The notes under the pieces were generated by a model. It saw only the letters and a program-made list of their open reading frames with translations. It ran no database searches and was not told the origin of the DNA. 64,000 bases of DNA from Helichrysum umbraculigerum (Eukaryota; Streptophyta; Magnoliopsida; Asterales; Asteraceae): positions 806,001 through 870,000 of the forward strand of contig CATIUR010000011.1 of assembly GCA_949592205.1 (NCBI GenBank), written 5' to 3'. Within the stretch, counting starts at the first letter, position 1. Each line of letters starts with the position of its first letter. Both the position numbers and the translations under genes were made by a program. Shown here one piece after another: positions 9,501 through 19,840 of the stretch.

Positions 9501-9924
9501 AATACCCTGCTACTAAACAATTTAAAACCACAAATGTAACTCAATAATTACATACAAATTTCAAAGAAATTATTCCCAGTTTATTGACAAATTCTATTAT
9601 CCAATATTTTGCCACATAATCTCAATAATGACAACGTTTACCATCCAATAATAACTGCAAGTCATAACCAAATATTGAGATACTATTTTCAAAGTAACAT
9701 AAAGAATTTAAAACTTCCTAATTGAACCTCAGGTTATTTATTTGAACAAAACACCTACTGGCGATGTTAAAGTCCATTTAAAAACTGCATGTTAGCCCCC
9801 CAACTTCTTGAGCAACGACTTTATCAACTTCTTGAGATATAGCTAGTCTCACTTCCCGAGCTACAATGTTACCTAGTTCCTGCGAGATTATGTTTCTGAT
9901 GTTGTCCCCAAAAGATGATTGAAA

Positions 9925-11045
9925 TTACACCACTTCGTCTGGTTTTATACTTTGCACCTCTTGTGTAGCCCTTAGACGCGCTTGCTCCTCTCTTAAGAGT
10001 ATCATCTCAGTTTCATGTCGTTCTGCCATCTCTTGAGCATGAATCCAGTTTTGATTGTTTGAATTACCTGTAGAAGCCTCATCCATGTTGGTTCCTCGAA
10101 GAATAGAATCATCAACCCCTGATACACCATCGTAAAAGCTTTTGTTCTTTAAGCCTACGTGTTCTACCCATCTTGGGTATGTTTTAGACACATTCCTAGA
10201 TCTAGTATCCAGAGAATCAACTTCACCGTATCTGTCATTATAACTTTCCTACATTGAAAAAATTAAGTACTGTTATCGATACATATATTACAGTATATAC
10301 CAGCACCAAATAATGATGTCATATGCAGTCAAATTGCATAAAGTTCTCAAGTAAGGGGTGTCTTTTTTTAATCAGCTTGATATTCAACTTATATCATTAC
10401 ACATATAATCAACTTGATATTAAAATATATATCATTACAAAAATACTCCTAGAATGAACAATTTATCTCACACACACACTAGCTAAATGATTGCAAAGAA
10501 ACTAGTGATCAGATCAATAGCCCTCTAGAGTATTTAATAAGACAATTATTAAGAAAACAAACCCAAGTTTCACGTGCTTGATCATCAACAAAAGTACGGT
10601 TCTTCCGAATATGGGTCTTAAGAAAAACTTCACTAGCACTCACTTCTCGTCCAAGTTTTGCCTCCTATATAAGTTTAAAAGACAAGAATTAATTTATTAG
10701 ATAAATAAAACAGAAGTATAATACAACAATAATCAAGTGATAATATAGTATACTAGGTACCTCCAAAGTTGTGCATACGCACATTTCATGATAGAATAAT
10801 GCTAGGTAGTTGAAAGTATGGAAAGAAGAAAGTGCTCACTGATTTTAAAAAATGTGTTTAGTTCTGAGATATAAACACATAGTAAAACACAGTTTTTTAA
10901 TTTCTATTTACCGGTCTACGTTTGTGTTCGACATTTGAGAGTGAACCACCAATATGGAGACGTTTATTGGCCCGTCTAGCGGCTTTGCCTCTGTTCGATT
11001 TTGAAATAAACTCAGGTAATCTCCATCTCCTACGTGGCTACGTAG
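9925..11045 (-). pseudogene. Remnant of a TNPA-like CACTA gene (Transposase_24 type)
   Basis: On the minus strand, about 10984 down to 10905 reads EFISKSNRGKAARRANKRL, then HIGGSLS. 10665-10565 reads EAKLGREVSASEVFLKTHI, then RKNRTFVDDQARE, and 10191-9925 reads a coiled Glu/Arg-rich tail (EMAERHETEMILLREEQ). The middle two patterns are typical of the plant transposase family Pfam calls Transposase_24. The pieces are separate exons or fragments with gaps, and no complete gene can be assembled. It lies antisense within the long intron of the kinase gene and probably belongs with the repeats at 8978-9500. Confidence 0.55.
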
Positions 11046-11174
11046 TGCCGCCAGCCAAGCACTAAGATTCATAAACAGTGGTTTGTTAAAATCTTATAAA
11101 TTATATATAAGAAACATCACATGATGTCATCAAATTATTAATTAGCCAATTAAATTCCTTAATTCTATCAAATT

Positions 11175-11252
11175 AGCTAAAATTTAGGATACAATGCTGT
11201 CATAAATAATATGAGCTAAAATTTAGGATACAATGATGTCATAAATAATATG
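11175..11252. repeat. 39-bp tandem duplication
   Basis: Two adjacent copies of a 39-bp unit starting AGCTAAAATTTAGGATACAA, differing at one base (CAATGC versus CAATGA). No gene context. Confidence 0.85.
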
Positions 11253-11451
11253 ATAATAATAATTAAATATAGGATGAGTGCTATTTGACTATATTTAGGA
11301 TTCCTATTTTTTTCTTAATAATAATCGCATATGGATTACGGAGTATTATTTTATTTTTCTCTCTTTCAATTATATCCTTACTTTTAATAATCAAATTAAC
11401 TAATGAGAATAATTTATTCGATGCGAAAAAAGTTTAATTTTACCTTACTTA

Positions 11452-11495
11452 ACCCGTGTGTATACACGGGTTTAACACACGGGTTTAAGGGCTAG
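11452..11495 (+). mobile_element. Possible Helitron 3' terminus
   Basis: A perfect palindrome, ACCCGTGTGTATACACGGGT (11452-11471), is followed after 20 bp by CTAG (11492-11495) and T. Helitron ends have a GC-rich hairpin and CTRR, but usually only about 10 bp apart, so this is a weak candidate. No matching 5' TC end was identified. Confidence 0.3.
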
Positions 11496-11633
11496 TTGAA
11501 GTTATATACAAATCTTACTTAACAATAATAAAAGTAAAAAGTTACAAAATTTAAGAGGACACATGTTATCTTATAAGATGATGATACCCGGTCGGTAACA
11601 TTATTTTATTTTCCGTAACGTGCATTGTTGCAG

Positions 11634-12612
11634 GCGGCAAACTTAAAACACTTGAGGATCCCACTTGCTGAAATTCAAGCAGCCACTCACAACTTTACCA
11701 AAATATTCCTTGGTTATGGCGCATACGGTCAGGTCTATAAAGCAAAACTTTACCTGCCAATAACAGATGAAAATAATGGTGAAGTTTCCAAGAGAAAGAA
11801 AAAAACTGTAGCTATAAAATGCATTAAGACAGACAAGAGTGGATCAAAGGAAGGATTCGTTGCAGAAATTGATTTGCTTTCGCGTTGTAAGCACAAAAAT
11901 ATAGTCTCTCTTCTTGGGTTTTGTAATGAAGGCGATAAGTTGATCCTTGTATACGAATATGTTTCTAAAGGGAGTGTTAATGATAACTTGACCATTAACC
12001 TTACGTGGGTGCAACGTTTAAACATCTGCATTGATATTGCAAGCGGGTTGAAGTACCTTCATAGCCCCAAGGAAGAGAAAGAGGATGACCATAGCATTGT
12101 CCATCGTGACATAAAAAGCGACAACATTTTGTTAAGCAAGAATTGGGAAGCAAAGATTGCTGACTTTGGGCTCTCGAAGTTCCATCCTGTGGATCAACAA
12201 GATAAAACTCACTATTCAAAACATTATGTAGGCACAGATCAGTATACATGTCCAGAATATCGGAAGGATGGTGGGTGTAAAACAGCAGTAGATATTTATT
12301 CTTTCGGGGTGGTTCTATTTGAAATCTTGTCTGGAAAGCCTGCCTATGATTACATTTACCTTAATGAGAATGAAGATGGAATTGCACCAGTCGCACGACG
12401 ACGCTTTAAGGATGGGACAATAAATGAAATGGTAGATCCTAAAATAATGGAAGAAGCAGATGAACCTTGCTTCCACTCTAAATAAAGGACCTGATCAAGA
12501 TTCCTTGAAAACATTTTTAGCAATTGCATATCGATGTGTAGCAGAAACTCGAAAAGAGCGTCCTACAGCGGAGCATGTCCTCGAGGAACTAGAGAAAGCT
12601 TTATCTTCTCAA
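11634..12612 (+). CDS. Complete Ser/Thr kinase domain (kinase 1), broken by one frameshift
   Basis: The exon begins after TTGCAG (11628-11633) and ends at GTAAGT (12613). Motifs in order: G-loop LGYGAYGQVYKA, VAIKC lysine, EGFVAEIDLLSRCKHKN (helix C Glu), VHRDIKSDNILL (RD type, catalytic Asp), IADFGLS, GTDQY..PEY and VDIYSFGVVLFEILSGK. All catalytic residues of an active RLK/Pelle-type kinase are present. There is no signal peptide or membrane span. Near 12466-12476 the frame shifts: the upstream frame ends at a stop at 12483, and the C-lobe (STLNKGPDQDSLKTF, TRKERPTAEHV, LEELEKAL) continues one frame over. The start follows an acceptor and has no ATG, so an upstream exon is required. The linker exon at 2640-2696 fits in phase. 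Confidence 0.88.
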
Positions 12613-13295
12613 GTAAGTCGATACTATAAAGACATAACCTCTTTTTGTTAATTATTACTTCATCGCTCCCATTTAAAATGTTCACTTTGACTTTGTATAT
12701 AGTTTTGAATCCGGACCCATTTAGACCTGTGACCCGATTCGACCCATTCATTTTGACATTTATACTATAAAGACATACCCTCTTTTTTTAATTATTATTA
12801 TTATATTATTATGGTTTTTGAAAAATAACTTATACAGTTGTATTCAAATACACCATAGTAATAAACTATTTAGGGGAAGTATTTCGAATTATTTTTATTT
12901 CTATTTTCAATCATAATTAATATTTTGTATAAGTTATACACATGTGGTAATCAATCCAAAAAATCTTATGATCGCGTTTTACAATTTAATAATCACATGC
13001 AATTTTTAAAGTTATATTTTTTGAATAGCACACATATATAATGTAAATTTTCTCCGAAAAACAATAGTTTTTCTTTACGATTTTGTTAATATCCAAGGAC
13101 TGTTATTAATAGGCTAATAGCTTAATACATGTAGTGTGTAGTGAATAATATAATAATAACTATTAATAACTCTCGGGGTTATCGATACCATTTTCATTAT
13201 TACTGTGTTGAATAGTTCATAATTAGTTCATAATTAGTATCATTTTAACCTGAGATTAAAAAAAATAATTTGAATTTGTTACGTAGTATAAAATT
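12613..13295 (+). other. Intron between the kinase exons
   Basis: AT-rich. At 12711-12760 there are several (G)ACCCR words like those clustered at 26.8 kb and 39 kb. Nothing coding was seen. The next exon's acceptor is uncertain (AG near 13300 or 13329). Confidence 0.5.
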
Positions 13296-14227
13296 ATGAA
13301 GTTGATTCAAGTGTGTCATGTTACAAAGGAAAACAAGAAGGACAACCTCCAAATGTCCTTTGAAGAAATCAGTATGGCCACACAACAATTCTCTTCTATC
13401 ATTGGGCAAGGAGGATTCGGTAAGGTATATAAAGGAGAAGTTACACGTGGCAACCAACGTCATACCATTGTTGCAAAGCGATTTAACAATGAGAAGAAGA
13501 AGAAGAGGGAGCAAGTTCAGGGTGAACATCATTTTTTGATGGAACTTGAAATTCTTTTTGAGTATAAACACCCAAATATCATTGGTATTGAAGGCTATTG
13601 CAACGAAAACAATGAAAAAATTATTGTTTATGAGCATGCACCTGGAATAAGTCTTGACAGGCATTTGAAATATGGTAGTCTTACATGGATCACACGACTC
13701 ATGATATGCATTGACGTGGGTTAGCTTTTCTTCATGGAGGAGCTCCAACGAAAGAAATTGTTATACATAGGGACATCAAATGTAGCAACATTCTACTTAC
13801 TCATGATTGGAAGGCAAAAATTTCTGATTTTGGGTTATCTGTGATAATTACAATAAATCAGAAAGTGATCAGCAAAGTTGTAGGTACAGAGGGCTACCTT
13901 GACCCACAATATGCGGAATCGGGTCATTTTACTGAAAAAACTGATATATACTCATTTGGAGTGGTTCTATTCGAGATTTTAAATGGTAAATTGTTGGTGC
14001 CCTATGAAGGAAGCTATGACAAAGTTCAAGTATTCACGACCCTTAACCAGATCCACGATGTAGGAAAACTTGATTCGATTGTTTTTAAGGATATAAAGAA
14101 AGACATTGCAACAGAATCATTGTCTACGTTTAGGATGATCGCAAGTAAATGCTTGGAAAAAGATGGAGAAAAACGACCAACAGCAAGTGAGGTTTTGCAA
14201 GAGCTTAAAAAGGTTTTGGAATTTCAA
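13296..14227 (+). pseudogene. Second kinase domain (kinase 2), frameshifted at the catalytic loop
   Basis: The exon carries LQMSFEEISMATQQF, the G-loop IGQGGFGKVYKG, VAKRF, FLMELEILFEYKHPNI, then ITRLMICIDV. At about 13716 a few bases expected for this family (V-A-x-G-L) are missing and the frame shifts, giving a stop at 13722. The next frame continues GLAFLHGGAPTKEIVIHRDI, KCSNILL, ISDFGLS, VGTEGYLDPQYAESG, TDIYSFGVVLFEI and EKRPTASEVLQELKKVLEFQ, ending at GTAAGT (14228). Catalytic motifs are intact on either side; the usual PEY Glu is Gln. With kinase 1 this makes a tandem-kinase layout. As written the product would stop in the middle of the domain. Confidence 0.85.
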
Positions 14228-14449
14228 GTAAGTTTTCATTGTTGTACAGAGTGGCTTTCTTTTGATGCACCCATATCGAAACTACAATATATAAATCAGT
14301 GCTAACAATTACACATGTGATGGATATTGACAAGGTTTAGCAAACAGAATAGAACGTGACACTGAAAATGAAGACTAGTAAACAAAATACAATACAACGT
14401 TTGGTGCGTGCATCATCATAAATATTTTACTTGTTCAAATTAAATACAG

Positions 14450-15659
14450 GAGGACTATGAAATATGGAAGCCTAAATTGCCTGAAGACTATGAAGAAATA
14501 ATCAAACAATCAAAATCTTCCACTATCGATGCTACTGGAACGAAAAAGGATATTTACAACATGTTCTCCAAAGGGATTCTCCTTCAAGATAACCAAGTGG
14601 TATTTGACTCTGTTTTCAATTATTTTGTGTTTTTGCTATCCATGCTTCATATAATTTCACTCTGTTTTTTGTTCTGTCACATATTAACATGTAATACTAA
14701 GTTCTTTTTGGTTTTATACAACAGTTGTTTTCATTAGGTAGTAACGGCGAAAGAAATGAAATGATATCAGCAACGAAGTTTTCATACAGAAACAGTAGTT
14801 TACATAAGTGGCGACCTATTCCAGAATCAAGGTTCACCCTCTTTCCCTCTCTCATTCTGTGTTCGTTTATGAAGTTAGTTTTCATACTTAAGTAAAAACT
14901 TAGGTGAATAGTATTATTCGTTAACTTAGTAAATTAACTTCATATTTGATATACTTAAGCCATTTGGGTTTAAGTTATGACCATTTTCTCCTTTTTACAA
15001 TTTTGTAAATTATACTAGTATTTGTTTATTTAATTTTTTTTTTTTTTATAATTGTAACTTAACCTCTGCATTTTTTATCTAAAGTTTTGTCATGTTTAGT
15101 TTTGAAAGTAATTAATCAACTAATTAACGGTCTTTTAAAGTAATTAACAATGATTTGATAAATGTTTCTAAAACACATTCAAAAACTTGAAAGCTACAGA
15201 CTAATTTAAACTTGAATAATTTGCAGATTTCAGAAAGTAGCAGAGATGTTAGATATTTCAAATCTGATGATCCAAATCAAGACAACACCTAAGTTTTTAT
15301 CAGCAGATGTTGGGTATGGGATATATCTGGTCTTCAAATTTTGCAATTCAAGAGAGTTCTCAAAGAAACCTGTGTATGTTAATCTCAAGTACAAAAAGGG
15401 GACCGAAACATTACATTCGTATTTTGCAACATGGAGAGACCAAGAGTGGATGATAATTGAGTTGGATCGATTCATGAATCAAAAAAAAGAGGCCGTCTTT
15501 GAGTTTATACTGGAAAGCCTTTCACCGTTCTATTGTGGAGATGACGCGATCTATGTTGAAGGCATCGATTTTCAAGCAATTGACAATGCGAGTTTGAAAA
15601 TATTGTTTCGCTCAAATTCTGAATTATTTTGCATATTCATGTTATCTAATGGAGGTTAA
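14450..15659 (+). CDS. First PP2 (phloem protein 2-like) domain, three exons
   Basis: Exons: 14450-14596 (EDYEIWKPKLPEDYEEIIKQ, KGILLQDNQ), 14725-14831 (LFSLGSNGERNEMISATKFS, HKWRPIPESR) and 15227 to about 15599 (FQKVAEMLDISNLMIQIK, YGIYLVFKFC, then EGIDFQAIDN). The phases join cleanly (R split AG|A at 14831/15227). This is the plant PP2 fold, first known from carbohydrate-binding phloem lectins, in the form fused behind kinase domains. It has no membrane span and is probably cytosolic. At the 3' end the family would splice after AIDNASLK, but the base pair there is AT (15600-15601), not GT, so that donor may be lost. Unspliced, the frame stops at 15659. Confidence 0.8.
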
Positions 15660-15726
15660 TTGATAGCGGGATAGAAATTTAATTAAGATTACTTGTTTAT
15701 AACATGTTCTTATTTGTTTTGTACAG

Positions 15727-16569
15727 GTGGAGAATCAAGAAATCCTAAAATCAAACTCAGATGTGGATCAGGTGCAACAATTGCCAACAAATAGTAAAGA
15801 GATATTTAACAGATTCGAGAACTATGATGAAAATGAAAAGGTATATAATTTATTTCACCAAAATACTTGTATTAGGGAATCTAAAATTATTTGTGTTTCT
15901 ATAACAAATTTACACTAAATGATGAACAGTTGTTCTCGCTAATCACTGTGAACGGAAAGAAACATCTCATGCTTACAGCAAAGGTGGCTCTCTACAACTC
16001 TTTGAATCCAAAGCTTTTTGAGTCAAAACCATCATCTGCCTCCAGGTCTTTTTCTCGAATAATTATAAATATATCCATTCATATAACAATAGACGAAGAT
16101 GCCTATAAATAGGTGTTGACATATAAATGTTGGATTTGATGACACGATACATTCTAAATGCAGATTTCAAGAGGTGATTGAGCTTCTACCACAACAAAAA
16201 TTTAGTATAGACTGTACGATTAAAAGTAAAATGATGTCACAAGATACAGAATACACATGTTACTTTGTGTTCAAGCTCTCAGAAAATTGTCAAGGATTAC
16301 ATTCTCCTGTGGAAGTGCGAGATCTACTCCAGCATGAAAAGAAAGAGCCCGATATAATCTATCTTTTATCCCCAAGGTCATGGAATTTACATGATATTAC
16401 TCGGGTTCCAAAACAAAGGGGAGATGGATGGATGGAGGTTATTGTGTGGAAATTCAACTCCAATCAAGAACTCAAAAATGATGGTATTCCTGTAAATTTG
16501 AAGTTGATAAGTTATGAAGGTACTATATCTGGCCTTATTGTATGTGGCCTCGAGTTTCGACCAATCTAA
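15727..16569 (+). CDS. Second PP2-like domain and end of the kinase-PP2 gene, three exons
   Basis: Exons: 15727-15840 (VENQEILKSNSDVDQVQQLP), 15930-16045 (LFSLITVNGKKHLMLTAKVA, ending SR) and 16164-16569 (FQEVIELLPQQKFSIDCTI, YTCYFVFKLSENCQGLHSP, DGWMEVIVWKF, GLIVCGLEFRPI and the stop). All three have usable AG/GT borders, and the R codon is split AG|A as in the first PP2 repeat, showing the two repeats arose by duplication with their intron. The last exon is the most recognisable part of PP2 proteins (VPKQR.DGWMEV). No frameshift is seen in this part. Confidence 0.85.
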
Positions 16570-18244
16570 TGATATTTATAAGAGAAGCATATTCTTCAGT
16601 TATAAGAGGCCTTTAGTTGAAAACCTTTGCAAAGTTTATGTTAAGTTCCGTGTTTCTTGTAAGTTTTAGCGACACCTAAAAAGAATCGGCTTAGATTTTG
16701 TTTCATTTCCTCGATTGGAGAATGTCAATCTCATAGTTTCTTTCATGTTTTTCAATGGTCCCAATGGAGAAATGGCATCAGTATGAGTTATTTTCTAGGC
16801 CTCATAGTAGCCTCTAGGAGAAATTTGGAGTTATTTCTGTTAAAATGGTTTGGGGTTTGGTTGGTTGACCCTAGTTTCTAATTAGAAACTGAGAGGATAC
16901 AATCATACAATCATTACATTGTCTAAACAAACATAAAGAGGGACCAAAAGTAAACAATCAACCAGAAACAGAGCTAACAGATAACGGCAAACTCTGTTTT
17001 CATAAAGATCACATTTTTTCCTCCCATGGCCAAATAACAGAGTTACCAATTTCAGGTAATCAATTCCAGTATTTTGAATCTTCAAAAACCGAACTCATAT
17101 TTCTAAATTCTAATCATATGATGAATAATACACATAATATTCTTCATTACTAAATTTCACAAGTCAATTTGTTATATGCCAACATAAGATAAGAGGGTAT
17201 GCTTTTAAGGTTCAAGAACTCAAAATGCTTCTGGGTGGTTCCGTCATTTATTTGTGGAGTTACGACGCTGTTGGTGTTTTTTTTTTATGATAATTTAACA
17301 TCTGGGTTTGCTATATCTCTTGAAAAATTTAACACAACCACTTATAAAATTGAAACCTTTACCACATTAAGTTTGTTTCGATTCGGAAAACATGAATGGA
17401 TTCAGGTTTCGGGCAGGTGGTGTTAAAAGAAAAAGTAAGTTTGACAAATTGAAACTATTGCTTGTGATATCCTTTTGCGCTTGGTTATCGAGTGTTGTTC
17501 ACTTGTTTGGCTAGCTACTTCTCTTATTGAATGATCTTATGCAACCCATTGCTTCGGTGACAAGTACGAGCATCTTGTGGGTGTAATTCGTCATCGAGAC
17601 CCACTCCCATATTTTCTTACCCTTTCGTTCTATGTTTAGTGGCGGATCTAGAAAGTTTTTCTAGAGGTAGCAATTTTTTTTTCACATCACTTTGTTCAGT
17701 TATACGATTGTTTTAAGAGTTGGTTTTAAGGCTGATTTTTTATCTCATTGATGATGGTTGGTGCAAAATATATATCAACCTCGACACAAAAATTTGTAAA
17801 TTTTTTTTTTTTCATAATTCTTCTAGTTTTGATATTTAATGACTTTTATGTAATGAATCTTTGTACAGTTAGTTAAAAATACACGTATTTATCACATATG
17901 TAAATTTATTGACAATTTATATATTCAGATCAGATAATAACAATCAATATGCACATTGTTTTTTTTTTGAAAGGTAGTTGTGGAATCACTGACGGGCCCA
18001 CAAGCGGTTACTTCCCTGGAATCGAGTAACCGCCACTGAGTTCGTAGCTAAGGCGACGCACTACAGGGGTTGCTCTCCCATGTCTTAGATGGGTATATAT
18101 AGCGTCGCAGGAGTCCCCCCTCATAATTTGTGCTAACAAAGATAAATTATATATTTAAAGGGTGAGTGGTACAAATAAACAACATTAGTCTTGGGGTTGC
18201 ATAGTTAAATCATCGTTAAATTTCACGAAAAAATTATACTTTGA
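16570..18244. other. Non-coding stretch after the kinase-PP2 gene
   Basis: No supported gene. A TTAGTGGCGGATCTAGAAA word (about 17637) recalls the edges of plant DNA transposons. 17955-18120 has a poly-A-tailed look on the minus strand (T-run at 17960, then a GC-richer block with CTCAGTGG and TCGATTCC) and might be a SINE, but no flanking duplication was found. Confidence 0.45.
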
Positions 18245-18920
18245 CGGAAATCATCAAGTACAGAAAAGTACTGTACTCATTTGTACATCAGCAAGAGTGT
18301 TCCTATTTAAAGTATGTCTGAAGGGGTACGTGGCAGCAAGTGATTGGTTTTAAGGTAACGAGATATTCGCGGTAACAGAATTGGGACCCGCATTATGTCG
18401 GTGCATCAGAGATCAAGCCAATCAAACAGAGACACGTGTCATTCTAAGATCCGATAATCTAGGAACTCTTGTAGTATAAATAGTTCAGTAGTTTGTACTG
18501 TAGAGGCTAGTCGTTTAATTCGTGTTGATCACTGTATATCAGTGAGTAGTTAGTCTAAGCACGACTTAACGATCCAGCGAGAGAACAGTCAGCGTGTTTG
18601 TCCACTGCTGTTCTTCTCAATTGTAATAGATTTAGCTAAGTGTTTGAATTGGATTAACTTTGGTTAATCCATTCCGCATTCAACACTTGTGAATTTTATG
18701 ATCAATACAATTCACAATTTCAGCTACTATTACGCTGTTCTTTGATATTGTCATATCTACTATTCGTCATACTCTGTTTCTGTTAAACCGATTAAAAACA
18801 TTCAATTAACTTAGTTAAAATCAGAAAAAGTTTTTAATTGTATTCAACCCAACCTTCTACAATTAAACTTTACACTTTGCGATTCCAAATCACTAATCAA
18901 TAGTGATTCCGGGACTCTCA
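18245..18920 (+). mobile_element. 5'-truncated LTR of the Sirevirus-like copia family
   Basis: The sequence is the reverse complement of the LTRs at 42770-43808 and 50807-51846, at lower identity. Shared words include ATCAGCAAGAGTGTTCC, TTAAGCACGACTTA-like blocks, AATTGGATTAACTTTGGTTA and the 3' end GGGACTCTCA (18911-18920). The first roughly 350 bp of the family LTR are missing. No internal sequence follows: a gag-like pseudogene of another family starts right at 18921. So this is a truncated solo LTR inserted in, or joined to, that element. Confidence 0.8.
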
Positions 18921-19517
18921 CTGGCAAACATTCTTCGGCCGTTCATACTGCCACACCAACGTCTCCACGGACTCATCGGGGATCGCAGTTTGGTCAATAT
19001 AAAAAAAGGTATCACGCCAGTCGTGTAACGACGACTCCTACGTGCACAGAAAGCCGTTCTTCCTAGCAAAAGTATACCACCCCCTACCAGCACTCGGGGT
19101 CAGCTTAAAGCATGCCTGGAAAACCTTCACCAGCGGCGTAAAGTTCAACGACATGCACCACATCTCGAATATGGTGACCTTATGTGCACCGAAGAGGTGC
19201 AACTGGCTAAACCCCACTTTGAAATGCTTACATACCGCCAGAAAGAACGGGGTCGGCGGCATGCGAAGATTCCCTTTCTCCATGGTTTTCCAGTACACGG
19301 CCACCTTACCTTTCGGTGGCGCGCCGGAGCGTTGTTTCGGGGTAGGCGCCACAGGATTAAACATCTCCAAGCACTTAAAGCGCTTCAAAATATCCGTAAT
19401 CATCTCCGGCGTCACCGAACTGGCCTCGAGCGCCACGTTCGGGCCTTTGCTGGACCCTGCTACCCCGTCGCCGGCCTCAGACTTATGAACCTCCATTACG
19501 TCTTCAGCGGCAGACAT
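18921..19517 (-). pseudogene. Gypsy-type gag-like protein fragment (Transposase_28 pattern)
   Basis: Minus strand, ATG at 19517 (MSAAEDVMEVHKSE). The body reads TPFFLAVCKHFKVGFSQLHL, GAHKVTIFEMWCMS, KVFQACFKLTPSAGRGWYTF and ARKNGFLCT, then a TAG at 19038-19040. It continues in the same frame as WRDTFFYIDQTAIPDESVET to the LTR junction at 18920. The pattern matches the domain Pfam calls putative gypsy-type transposon (Transposase_28), found at the start of some plant gypsy polyproteins. One in-frame stop and a truncated C-terminus make it non-functional. The region is more GC-rich than its surroundings. Upstream, a TATA-like box (CCTATAAATAG on the minus strand, about 19690-19700) could be its promoter. 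Confidence 0.65.
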
Positions 19518-19740
19518 GGTACGAATATAAGAAAAGGAAAAGGATGAAGGTATGAACGACGGACCTGGGTTTTGTTTGAATGTGATCGAAAACTGGGTTG
19601 AAAAGCCGGAACAGTTGACGGAATGTTTGAATGTGGTCGGAATGCTCTCGAAATTTTTTACCTCGCGTAAAAAGTGAAATAAAGGCAAAGCATTCCTATT
19701 TATAGGCAAGTTTACATGGGTCGGGCCTTGTGGGCTTCAA

Positions 19741-19840
19741 TCTCAGCCCTACACGTGTCGTCAGATCTCACGACCAAAGAAATTACCGTTCGGTGGCCCC
19801 GTCCTGAGCTTACACGTGTCGCCAGATCTCACGATCTAGC
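19741..19840. repeat. 61-bp direct repeat with ACACGTGTCG
   Basis: ACACGTGTCG followed by (T/C)CAGATCTCACGA occurs at 19751 and 19812. CACGTG is a G-box core, so this may be an LTR enhancer upstream of the minus-strand gag-like frame. Function is inferred only. Confidence 0.6.

Noticed and set aside
9241..9531. Overlapping frames on both strands
   Set aside because: They come from the GTCGCTA repeats (VAT/VAR words), not from a gene.
17199..17426. Frame of 75 codons with a hydrophobic stretch
   Set aside because: No homologue recognised, no promoter or splice context, and the DNA is AT-rich spacer.
17955..18125. Possible SINE on the minus strand (A-tail, CTCAGTGG and TCGATTCC words)
   Set aside because: The A/B-box spacing is wrong for a normal tRNA-derived SINE and no flanking duplication was found.
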